A DNA stretch of 64,000 nucleotides from Eutypa lata. Its lineage: Eukaryota > Ascomycota > Sordariomycetes > Xylariales > Diatrypaceae. The DNA lies in NCBI GenBank assembly GCA_022661535.1, contig JAKULF010000012.1, positions 744,001 through 808,000 on the forward strand, in the 5' to 3' direction. The notes beneath the pieces were generated by a model, which saw only the letters and a list, made by a program, of their open reading frames with translations, ran no database searches and was not told the DNA's origin. This document shows, piece by piece, positions 25,304 through 35,959 of this stretch (positions are counted from its first letter, which is position 1; every line of letters begins with the position of its first letter). A program made the translations under genes and the position numbers.

Positions 25304-25832
25304 GCCTAGGTTATCGCGGTCCGCGGGGGCGTGTGTGTATAACTATACTAGTAATAATGGAGCAGGGAGTAAGGGAGTCTCTCTATGATACTTCATTCCC
25401 TTCAACCAACAGCTTCATATCATAGCCTCAACCGCTGGCGCGCATAAATACTTCCTTTCTATGGACTGTGCATGCATCATCTCGTCTTTCTGCATCCCAT
25501 CTATTGCGCGCCTCGTAATAATAGCCCCTCCTTATTAATCACATCCCTCCCCTGATGATACCTTTCTATATGATAGAACCAAGGGGTCTCCAAGACGGTT
25601 GGTACGCCGTGAATTGGCCCCTGTATTGGATCGTTACAATCGTTACACACAACTGCTACGTGGAACTAGGGGGTTTGCGGCGGCTGCCTGTGCTCTACTC
25701 TAACCAACAGAAAAAGCAAAAGGCGAGTGAATCTACATACTCACAGGGTCCTCCGTCCCACCCACCCCGATTTCCAACCGCCATTTCCAACCGTCATCAT
25801 TCACGTAGGCTCGACATCCTAACGTCGCCGCC
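25304..25832. other. Intergenic region
   Basis: A divergent spacer between the rhodopsin-domain pseudogene and the cytochrome P450. No gene was seen; it probably contained both promoters. Confidence 0.5.
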
Positions 25833-27523
25833 ATGGAAGGTCACCCCAACTTGCTCTCGTGGCAGAGTATCGTCACTACTATTGTCCTCTACTATGCGAC
25901 AGTCGCGCTGTATCGGCTGTATCTGCATCCCCTGGCCCGATTCCCTGGGCCCAAACTCGCAGCCGTGACGCGATGGTACGAAGGCTACTACGATCTTTAT
26001 CATAGCGGCCAGTATACCTTCAAAATAGCAGAGCTGCATAAACAGTACGGTAAGGAGGACCTGGTCCCCGCGTTCCGTTCGGTGCCGTCTTTACTCACTC
26101 ATACGCTTCGGGAACAGGCCCAATAATCCGCATTAGCCCCTACGAGCTTCATGTGAATGATGCCACTTTCTTCGACACTCTCTACAACCGCCAGGAAGGC
26201 GTGTGGCACAAGTACGATTGGTCTGTCGACGCCTTCGCGACAAAAGGCGCCACCATCTGGACGGCCGACCATACCCTGCACAAGAACCGCCGTCTGCCTT
26301 TGAATCCCTTCTTCTCCAAGGCCAAGGTGGCTGATTAGCAGGACATGATAATGAGACATGTCCAAACGCTTTTCGACAGACTGTCGGGCTTTGCCACGTC
26401 TCGGAAGACCGTAGACCTCGGCGCCGCCTTTACCGCCTTTGTGCGAGATGTGGTCAACGAGTATATGTTTGGGAAACATTACAATGATTTGGGAAAAGAG
26501 GACTTTGATGCTGGCATGGTGGTTGCCGCTCAAGCTGGCGGTCTCTTGTGGCGCACCACCAAGTTCATACGCTTCTTCGGTCCCTTCATGCGGTCCATCC
26601 CGCCGCAGTGGATCATGGCAGTCTCCGATCCTATTATGAAGGATTTCTTCCGCTTCATGATAGTGTAAGTCCCAACCTGCAGAACGCATGCCTTCTTCAG
26701 CAGCTAACATGCATTCTATGTGTAGATTTCCATGAACGATACCAAGAATTTCATGAAGGCGGCGGTATCCCCAGATGACAACGGCCCACGTACATTGGTC
26801 CATGAAATCGTGCAATCCAAACTTCCACCCTCCGAGAAGTCATTTGAGCGCATCTTTGAGGAAATGTCCACCACTACAGGCGCTGGCTTCGAGACGACGG
26901 CCGCAGTCATCCGAATCGCAGCTTTCCACATCTACCGTAGTCCCGGGATCCTCCAGAAGCTACGGGCCGAGGTTGCAGCTGCACCCGACCGTGACTTGAA
27001 GACGCTCGAGCAGCTTCCTTACTTGACTGCCGTCATTATGGAAGCCATGCGTCTGGCTCCCGCTATAACCACTCGGAGTGCTCGTATCGCCCAGGACAAA
27101 GACCTCGTCTACGCAGACTGGCAGATACCAGCTGGCACGCCTGTCGGGATGACCCTACACTTACTGCACCAGAATGAGGAAGAGTATCCGGAGCCCAAGC
27201 GCTTCAACCCCGATCGATCGATGGATCCCAACCCATGGCAGCTGGGGGGAAAGACCTTTGTGCCTTTCGGAAAAGGAAAACGTAATTGCATTGGAATGTA
27301 GTAAGTATCCTCCACGATCCACTACGAGTTACACAGACTAATATCTTGATTCAGTCTTGCGTGGGCTGAGATCTACTTATTGCTTGGCAACATCGTGGAA
27401 CGCTTCGAGTTCCAGTTTCCATCAACGAAGGCGGAGGATTTCTACGTGACCAGAGACAATTTTGCCCTCGGCACTCCATCCATGGGAGTTGTTCCTGCTC
27501 TTGTTACCGAAGTCACGGCGTGA
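25833..27523 (+). pseudogene. Cytochrome P450 with one internal stop
   Basis: Four exons, 25833-26049, 26118-26662, 26726-27300 and 27355-27523, close in phase over 501 codons. The N-terminal anchor is [21 protein letters not shown] followed by the hinge PLARFPGPK. The I-helix TGAGFETTAAV, the ExxR motif EAMR, the PERF-like RFNPDR and the heme Cys loop FVPFGKGKRNCIGM are all intact. Codon 146 (26336-26338) is TAG, between KAKVAD and QDMIMRH, and truncates the protein before every catalytic element. A single C-to-T change in a CAG codon would explain it. Alternatives are a sequencing error, an allele or stop readthrough. The exon 2 donor reads GTGTAAGT; using the first GT keeps the phase. The substrate is unknown, though the family is often biosynthetic. 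The gene lies beside other decayed metabolic genes. Confidence 0.85.
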
Positions 27524-27710
27524 AAAAAAACTTTGGGGAAGGGGTTAGAATTGTAGGCACATTGCCAAGAGATTGCGGTGCGTACGTAAGGCAGGTAGGG
27601 GTGCGCTTTACGAAGCTAAGGCCTCATGATCATATGAAGGGCTATCTTTAAGTGTACGAACTAAACTGTGGTGACTTTTGTTTTAGAGCAACAACTCAGT
27701 TTGCTTCTAA

Positions 27711-27977
27711 GCTATTTCTCGATACGGCATCGCAAATCTTGTCCCTCAAGGAGGTCACCTCTCCTTTGCAGAGCTGGGCAAGCAGACAGGCCTGGGAGAG
27801 CAGATGATCACGCGCCTGCTGCGACATGCTATGACGATGCGGATATTCCGCGAGGCCGAGCCTGGACAGGTTTCCCATACGAAGGCGTCCAAATTGATCG
27901 CCAGCTCGCACATGAATGCTTGGCTGAGGATCGGAATCCGTCAGATGTGGCCTGCGGCCACCAAGGTAAAAAGATAG
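27711..27977 (+). pseudogene. O-methyltransferase fragment (N-terminal dimerisation part)
   Basis: An open stretch reads ISRYGIANLVPQGGHLSFAE, then ELGKQTGLGEQMITRLLRHA, a short MRIF segment and EAEPGQVSHTKASKLI. It ends in QMWPAATK. This is the winged-helix dimerisation domain of fungal secondary-metabolite O-methyltransferases (PF00891 type, with its N-terminal domain). A TAA precedes it at 27708-27710, where an acceptor or upstream exon would be needed. After AAG the sequence GTAAAA could be a donor, but no SAM-binding domain follows downstream. It is a truncated relic, next to the interrupted P450. Confidence 0.7.
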
Positions 27978-30053
27978 ATGTTAGGTCTGTAAGTGGCTAG
28001 TAAGTCTGTAGGTGGCTAAATGGTAGTGCATTAACCACCTAAAAAGCAAGGACCTTAAGTATTATGTAAACAAAAAAAGATCGTCACCAAATCGTCCATA
28101 AAAAGGCAATTCCAAATGCGGTAATTTCTTTTTCCTTCATTGCGGGAACAAAAAAGGGCGATACAATAGCCCTCGTAAAAACTCGGGCATAATAAGTAGA
28201 TGTGAATTGTTCGAGCATAACCTGGATCAACTAATACTTATGTTACAGATGCCCGCTTCTCAGCTTAGAATTTTTCTATACAGTCCTTATATAGCTCATC
28301 TAGATCTTTATGCGGGAAAGTGATGTAGACATGCACCCATGGTCCTCCCCTTAACTTCTTGTACCTCGCATTGAACTGAGTCTTCCTTTCCTGACGTCTT
28401 CAACCTTCACCCCCCTTCTTTCCTCTTATAGAAAGTTCTGACAATAGTAAGTATGACGGTCGGATTGTGAAGTTGTTGAAGGCTCGAGCGTAAATATATT
28501 GTCTTATTGCCACCGACATGTATCTCTTAAATTGTCTACACCTCGCCAAGTACGTTGATAAACTGATAGGAGTTCTTCAGTCAGTGGTCAACCTCCAAGA
28601 ACTGTGAAATTCATTGGGTTATTAGCACAGTTTTTACCAGGCTTTTTATCCTAAACCTAATTCTAGGGATAAGTTGGCATGTATTTTCACCCCTCGTTGG
28701 TATTTGGCTGTTGAGCCTACTGTCTAGATCGAGGGTGTGATTAAACCGGAAGTTAATTACACTGCGAACAAAGAACTTCAAAATCGTAACCTCAAGCTTT
28801 ATATGAAATTAACTATATATACTCCTTTAGTAGAGCCTAGACAATAAACATACTCATTTCTCTCATCGAGGTTGCCCTCTTCAGATACTCTTTTGTCTGG
28901 TTCGCCGCGATATGGTTCTAACTATGAAGTACATCGCATGGCGATGAAGAAGGCTCTAAGCTCGTCTTTTCCTAGACATGCCCTTGTAGTTATCAAAATG
29001 GGTATTAGCTGGGTGTGCCGGAAATGGGAATCTTATGGTTGTTAAGCTAGACCTAGAGTTGAAACTGAGAATTGAGCTTAGGAAAGCGCCTGGAAAACAC
29101 CTTTCAACCGTGATAGTCATTGAGACCAGTTTTCCGTACATATTGGGACTGCAATAAGGGCTCGTGTTGAGGATACTACAAGGGCGCTGAGCTACGGCCT
29201 TTGGAACCTAACTAAATGTATCGTGGCTTGGTTCGGATGAAAAGAGCCTTCCTGCCCCCGCCTCCCCCTTTTCTTTTTCTTCGCATGGCTTACGCGAATC
29301 TTCAACTGGAGAGGCGTTTCGAGACCCGAATGTATTTGCAATAATGAGCAACCAACTACTAACCAGGACAAGAGGATCCATCACTTCTAATTAGATAATA
29401 GTCGCCTAAATTGCCTTCCCACTTACATGAGATATGAGCTACTGCTCCTTCTTGTGTTACAAGGCCGTTTCTAAACCACCAAGGCTCTCGAGGTGATGCC
29501 TGAGCATATAGTTACAATAACGTAAAGGAAATTCCAAGGAGATGTATTTCCTTGATCCGAAGAATATCAATATGATATATACTTGTGGCTATTCATGTCT
29601 CGCTATACGATCATGTCTAGGCCAATCGTTCACGGCCTAGTAGGAATAAGAGCACAATGTATGGAATACACACCTTTCTTCGAGGTTCATGAAACAGGCA
29701 AACAGAACCATTGGCAATATTCGATATACCCCAATGTCAGGGGAACTGTCATGTGTAATTCGTGACGATCAAATTACAGAGAACTCGCTATATGCCCTTG
29801 AAAGAGGCCGGTTCGCTTCGCTTGACGATAATTAGAGGAGATCCAGTAAACGAAAGGTAAGAGATGGGATGCGAAAGGGGGAGTATTTAACCAGCGTTCT
29901 CTATGGATGGCCTCGCTCTCTCTCTAACATCTAAGTTTATCATTTTCGAACATAATCTACTTGATCAGTATCGCCAACCACACTCAAGCCAATATACCTC
30001 CTATCAACATCAGCGCCAACGCCAACACCAACACCAACGCTTACACGCACACC
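27978..30053. other. Gene-poor AT-rich region
   Basis: About 2 kb without an intact gene, with low-GC blocks between 28000 and 29200. One coding-like relic on the minus strand is listed separately. The last 150 bases lead into the small secreted-protein gene and contain a CAACGC/CAACAC repeat at 30012-30041. Confidence 0.5.
28265..28390 (-). pseudogene. Short coding-like exon relic, unidentified
   Basis: Reading leftward from a TCAG acceptor at 28391, the frame gives about 41 residues. They include RYKKLRGGPWVHVYITFPHK and DLDELYKDCIEKF before TAA. The composition and hydrophobic pattern look protein-like, and the splice acceptor is good. No upstream exon or start was found nearby. I do not recognise the family. 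It may be the last exon of a lost gene or of a decayed element. Confidence 0.3.
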
Positions 30054-30487
30054 ATGGCTTTCAAAAAGTTCATTCTTGCTCTAGCCTACGCTACCAGCAG
30101 CGTTGTCGCCTTCTCAGGAGATGTAAGTGGCTCCCACCTATGATCCTTCCCACTCGCAGGTACTGATACCTAGTCCCTAATCTCTAACTGTATCTATAGG
30201 CTACGTACTACACGCCCGGAGTCGGCGCGTGTGGCGAGAACAACGGCCCGAGCGATCACGTTGTGGCTCTGCCGGTCTCTCAATATGGAAACTGCCCGAA
30301 CCCCAATGACTGCCCCAGCTGCAAAAAGTCGATCAACATCCACTACAAGGGCAAGACCGTCACTGCGGCTGTCAAGGACAAGTGCCCTGGCTGTTCTGGA
30401 GATAGTATCGACCTCTCCCCCGCTGTCTTCGAGCAGCTTGAGAAACTGGACGTTGGACGAATCCAGGTGACTTGGGACTATGCTTAA
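30054..30487 (+). CDS. Small secreted double-psi beta-barrel (RlpA/barwin-like) protein
   Basis: Two exons, 30054-30122 and 30200-30487, give 118 residues. Residues 1-18 are a signal peptide (MAFKKFILALAYATSSVVA). The mature protein begins GDATYYTPGVGACGENN, the classic opening of RlpA-like/expansin-like double-psi beta-barrels. It continues with CPNPNDCPSCKKSI, VKDKCPGCSGDSIDLSPAVF and a closing VTWDYA. The conserved Asp in DLSP and paired cysteines are present. Fungal proteins of this type are small, abundant and secreted; some bind plant or fungal cell-wall polymers. No lytic transglycosylase activity is established for the fungal ones. The CACC-repeat before the ATG lies in the leader. 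The gene looks intact and complete. Confidence 0.93.
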
Positions 30488-32626
30488 GGGCATGGCGATC
30501 TATTAGGACTGGCGAATGGATTAAAAAGGGGGTGAGGAGAGGGGGCTTGTGGGAGTGGACGGAACCTGTCATGGATGGTGAAGGAGGCAGAGAACGGAAG
30601 GCTCAGTGGAAGTCACACGGTCGTTACTTCTTGGTGGATGAATGAACGCAGCAACAAAATATGTGTATTTGTTCAATGACGCTCTTTAACCTGCTATCAA
30701 CTTGAAAGCTATTCTCGAAAGTAGTGCTTTCGCGAGATGAGGATATATAGGTAGTAACCTGGTCCCACAACACAATGATATTCTACGGATTATCGTAGCC
30801 GCCGTGATACAATGTCCCACTGAGTGCCCAATATCGCATGCGTAGTACCATTATATACAAACATTTTTTGGTGTTCTGGGTTCTTTCCAAAGTAAATGTT
30901 AGTGTAGTATGTCTAGGAGTAGGGAGACCCCTTAAGCCAGGATAGGCTCATGAGCCTCGACTGATACACCTACGATTATGTGTAGTACGGCATTTGTCGA
31001 GGGCGGAAAGTAGATTAGTATTAGCAAGATGCCCGTACTAAACAAAAGCTTACTTCTCTATATCTTGCTAGCCACAACCTCAGCAACCTATCTATTATGC
31101 AAAACCTCGTGCCAGTTCCCTTAGAAAGACAGCCAGTAATAATCAGAAGTTGCAAGAGAAAAAGAACATGAGGGCAAGTATGTCTACCCCTAGGGACCCG
31201 GGATATGAATAGCGGTGGCAACCTATGGATTATTTCGGTAAAAAGAGGTCTAGGTGGTTAGAACTTACTACATTCTACAGAACATGACATGGAGCTTCTA
31301 ATACCTAGGACAATAAGAGAAAATTCCCTTGCCAGAGTTGAGACCCAAATGACGGGAGGACGACGCATTAGCAGTCAGTGTGACATAATGAAACTGTCAG
31401 CCCTGGAGGCCTCCTCTATTGTAGATTGGACGAAGCACTACTGTGATTGGCTTTCAATCAATCAGAGCTAGAAGCACCTACGTCAGTTATAAATGGCAAA
31501 TATCGAGACAAGTTGAATAAAACCACGAGGACGGGTTGGAGGCTTGATTTCGTCGTAAGCCACGAGCCGTAGCTGTGCCTCATATTGCTGGCCTCTGCTC
31601 TCAGTCCACTTGTAAACAAGCTTGAACGACCTGCTGGATCACTGTGCATACACATCGTGATACGACAGTGAGGATGAACTGAACTGGGGTATGTAAGTGG
31701 GGGGAAATCAACCCCACCAGATGTTTTTGATCTGTATTATGTAATAAGTCTCTATTGGGCCTCGTATTACATTTCTTCATAAGTACCTTTCAAATGCAAT
31801 GCATCGGGTAGTACCTAACTAGTATCACGGTATAATGATCAAATTGCTTGAATTCATATCATTAGACTTCCTCCTAGGTTATACCAGGATGACATATATC
31901 TTTATAATTAAGCGGTAAGTGGTGTCTAAACAAGCAGGTTTGTCTTGGCAGCCCCGCGGGATCACACCGTAAAGGTACGAATAGAATGGGAAGTGTATCA
32001 CCTCGTATCGTAGGTTGTACATACATGCCTATGTAAGTACACACATAACTACATTGTATTGATAATGCGGGTACCTAGGTATGGTGTCTGATAAGCCCCC
32101 CAAGGAATCCAGAGAACCAGAGAACCCCCTTATTATTCATCGGGATTGCAGTGTGACCGCCAACACTTCCTCAAGCCTCAAGTCGGTACACTACATCCTA
32201 CATCCTACATACTACATACATACCTCTACTACCTAGGTACCTAAGTTAGCGTAGGTAGGACAGTGCAATACAATACCTACAATCACATAGCTTATATTAC
32301 ATCAACGTTAGGTAGTTACATACATATTGTACCTACACAGTCAAAAACACCTGAATTCGCCGCCACTGTCGACTGTCGCCGCGGCCTGCTTTGGTTGCCC
32401 AACTTCATTAATTCATCATTTTATCTCAGCCCTGTCGTTTTCCCAACGTCGTCGTCGTAATCTTTTCGCATCTCGTGCCTCTTCTCTCTCCTACAATCAT
32501 TCCTCGAGTTTTGCCTTCATTATACCCATTAATAGTAGAATACTTACTTCACACCTACCGGAAAATTCTTCAATAAGAAGCGACATCCTAGAACCGAGGC
32601 GCATCGCCCATCGTCCATCGCCCATC
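30488..32626. other. Intergenic region, calcineurin promoter side
   Basis: About 2.1 kb with no supported gene. The right 450 bases have TACC/GGTA repeats, then a pyrimidine-rich leader up to the calcineurin start. This layout is common upstream of conserved fungal genes. Confidence 0.5.
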
Positions 32627-34580
32627 ATGGACACCGAAGACGAGCAGGTGCCATATCCCCCTTCCGTAACCAATGTTCAAGTCGACAATGCCATTCGCGC
32701 TATTAAGGAGAAGAAGCCCGTGCCGGAAATCGACTTCAGCATTCATACTATGGAAGATGGCACTCAAGTGAATACCACTGAACGTGTTTGCAAAGGTATA
32801 CAATATACTCACTCCGCTCTACCCCGCCGTCGTGAAACTTTGCTGATGTTGTAATGCTCGCGTGTGTGTATCGTTGGCACATTTCTAATAGTGAATACTC
32901 TGCTAATGTTATGATGTTGGTGCAGATGTTCAAGCTCCCGCCATGTTCAAGCCCACCGACGAACAGTTTTTTGAGGACGAGACACACACAAAGCCCAACA
33001 TCACCTTCCTAAAGCAACACTTCTATCGCGAGGGTCGATTAACTGATGAACAGGCCCTATGGATTATCAAGCAGGGAACCGAGCTTCTGCGAGCCGAACC
33101 CAATCTTTTGGAAATGGATGCGCCTATCACAGTATGCGGTGACGTTCATGGCCAGTACTACGACCTGATGAAGCTTTTCGAAGTCGGAGGTGATCCTGCC
33201 GAGACGAGATATCTCTTCTTAGGTGACTATGTTGATCGGGGATACTTCAGTATTGAATGTGTTCTCTACCTATGGTCCTTGAAGATCCACTACCCCAAGA
33301 CGCTCTGGCTGCTACGGGGCAATCACGAGTGTCGCCACTTGACCGATTACTTCACCTTCAAGCTTGAATGCAAGCACAAGTACTCTGAGGCCATATATGA
33401 TGCCTGCATGGACTCTTTCTGCGCTCTTCCCCTTGCTGCAGTTATGAACAAGCAATTCCTTTGTATTCATGGAGGTCTTAGCCCGGAACTACACACTTTG
33501 GATGATCTAAGAAATGTGAGTCTTGGTTAACCAGCAATACCTTCCATATATTTCACGGCGACAATTGTTTACTTGAACCTTCCTTTAACCTGTGTACCAG
33601 ATCGATCGCTTCCGAGAGCCACCTACGCAAGGTCTCATGTGTGACATCCTATGGGCTGACCCTCTTGAAGACTTCGGCCAGGAGAAGACGAACGAATATT
33701 TCATGCACAACCATGTGCGCGGATGCTCCTATTTCTTCTCCTACCCTGCTGCCTGTAACTTCCTGGAGAAGAACAACCTTCTATCCATTATTAGGGCGCA
33801 CGAGGCACAAGATGCTGGATACCGGATGTACCGCAAGACTAGAACGACTGGGTTCCCGAGTGTCATGACTATCTTCTCTGCCCCTAACTACCTCGACGTT
33901 TACAACAACAAGGCAGCCGTACTGAAGTACGAAAACAACGTAATGAACATCAGACAGTTCAACTGCACACCGCATCCGTACTGGCTGCCTAACTTTATGG
34001 ATGTCTTTACCTGGTCTCTCCCTTTCGTAGGAGAAAAGATCACCGACATGTTGATTGCTATCCTAAGCACATGCTCCGAGGAAGAACTGAAGGATGAGAC
34101 CCCGATCACCCCAGGTCCTAGCTCTCCACCTCTCACTGGTCCGCTCGCAAACCCAGACTCGATAGAGTACAAGCGACGTGCTCTCAAGAACAAGATCCTG
34201 GCAATTGGACGTATGTCACGTGTGTTCCAAGTGCTTCGTGAGGAATCTGAGAAGGTTACGGAGCTCAAGACAGTATCTGGAGGACGCTTGCCGGCAGGGA
34301 CTCTCATGCTTGGCGCCGAGGGTATCAAAAACGCTATCAGCTCATTTGAGGACGCTCGGAAAGTGGATCTACAGAACGAAAGGTTGCCACCGAGCCATGA
34401 GGAGGTTGCTCGGCATCAAGGAGAGGAGCTCCAGCAGGCATTGCAGCGCGCATCTCGGGAGGCTGATAACGATAAGAAGCTGCAGACTCTTTCCAGGCGG
34501 CTAAGCACGTGAGTACTTTGTTCCACTCTCCCCGTCCTCGCTTCCTATACTAACGTTTCAATAGCGACCGCAAGCGATAA
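32627..34580 (+). CDS. cnaA: Calcineurin catalytic subunit A (PP2B)
   Basis: Four exons, 32627-32795, 32926-33515, 33601-34508 and 34565-34580, give 560 residues; the last exon supplies only the tail ending TDRKR. Metallophosphatase motifs are [20 protein letters not shown] and RGNHECRHL, with later His ligands in CIHGGLSPE and [10 protein letters not shown]. The regulatory region follows in order. It has the calcineurin-B-binding helix, the calmodulin-binding segment around [20 protein letters not shown], and an autoinhibitory stretch near [19 protein letters not shown]. It is the Ca2+/calmodulin-activated Ser/Thr phosphatase that dephosphorylates Crz1. The length and organisation are those of filamentous-fungal calcineurin A. 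No anomaly was found. Confidence 0.98.
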
Positions 34581-35959
34581 TGGGATATGGCTATATATTA
34601 GCTCAATACTCGCAAGAGAAGTGCAACCATTCCATGGCTGCATTAGTCTATACTGCCAGCAGCAGTCACCTCTATGGTTTGTTTAGTCCTTAGTATCCTA
34701 GGCGAATCTTTGGAGCCCCCCTAGGCGCGGTATGGATAGCTCTTTGGCAGGGAAATGAATGCATCTAGTGGATTGTGTTGACGGGCTGGCTAGTTAGGGG
34801 CTTTTGAAGCATGAAGATGGCTGGAGTCTAGGGGGTGGGATAAAAAAAGCTCCCCGGGCAAACTAACATTATGATGATGGAACGACATGGCTGGCTGGCT
34901 GGTTGCGAAATGAGAACCTAAAAAGAGTTCAATATATACAAGACATAGATGAGCAAGAGTCCCTCCTTCCCTTGGAGGTTCTCGAGTCCTTCTACTCCTG
35001 GTCTTTTTTTCTTTATTCTTTTTCTTCCTAACCTAAGCTATGCCTACATCGAAGCAGTTCTAGCGATTGAAAGTCGTATAGTATAATATCATACATACAG
35101 TGCCCTTGCGTATATATGTCTAACTTGGCTCGTTATAAGATCGATTTCGGCGGTGGGGTTCAAGAAGGCTTCTAGTGAATTCTATCTATGTTGGAAGATT
35201 TTGAAAGTGAGATCCGCCTGGTTGTAACCAGCGTTGTGAATGACAGGAGGAACACATACACACGCGCACACGCTGATATGACGATAACACATGCGTCTAA
35301 CTAATTATGTAGTGGGTGCTTCGAGTGGAAATAGTATTCAATTTCTTGGCCTTGAATTTGTAGAGGCTTTAAGGCTTTAGAATATTTTGAGCATCATCAT
35401 CATCATCACTTGTCTGGGTGAAAGAAAGTGCCTCCGCCGGGGAATGTTCCACTGCACCTTATCCCTCTCCTTCGCTGTAACAACGTATCTGGCCGTGTCT
35501 CTTAATGCCTGCCTAGGTGTATATTCATGTATACCTAGATTGTACGTATCGTTCCCCCAACTTCCCACGCTTGCGTAACTGCTTCAGTATTGCGAACCCC
35601 ATTCTACCCAATCGGATACACCGTCTCCTGTCCTACGTGTCTCCTGTCCTAGAAAGCATGTATGTATGTATGTAGCCTCCCCCCCCCTTCCCGCTCTTGT
35701 CTTAGTAGATGTGTATCCAATAACAGTTAGAAGGATCCCATCTTACGCCATGATATGATGGCTAGCTCCCTACAAGATTGCGAGGATGTTCGGTGGACTA
35801 GGTATGTAGTTAGTTCATGAGTTAGTGATGATGATGGAACGGATAAAGTAAAGTAAGTAACGGTAATCTTGTACTTCCAATATTTGGAAGCTCTATGTAG
35901 AACAAGCAAAAGGCGAGGAGCAGCGCGGATGAAACACTATAACTGTTGTGTCCCTACAA
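34581..35959. other. Convergent intergenic region
   Basis: The 3'-3' spacer between calcineurin A and the cyclase gene, 1.4 kb. It holds short ATC and ATGT microrepeats near 35393-35407 and 35658-35674. No gene was supported. Confidence 0.5.
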
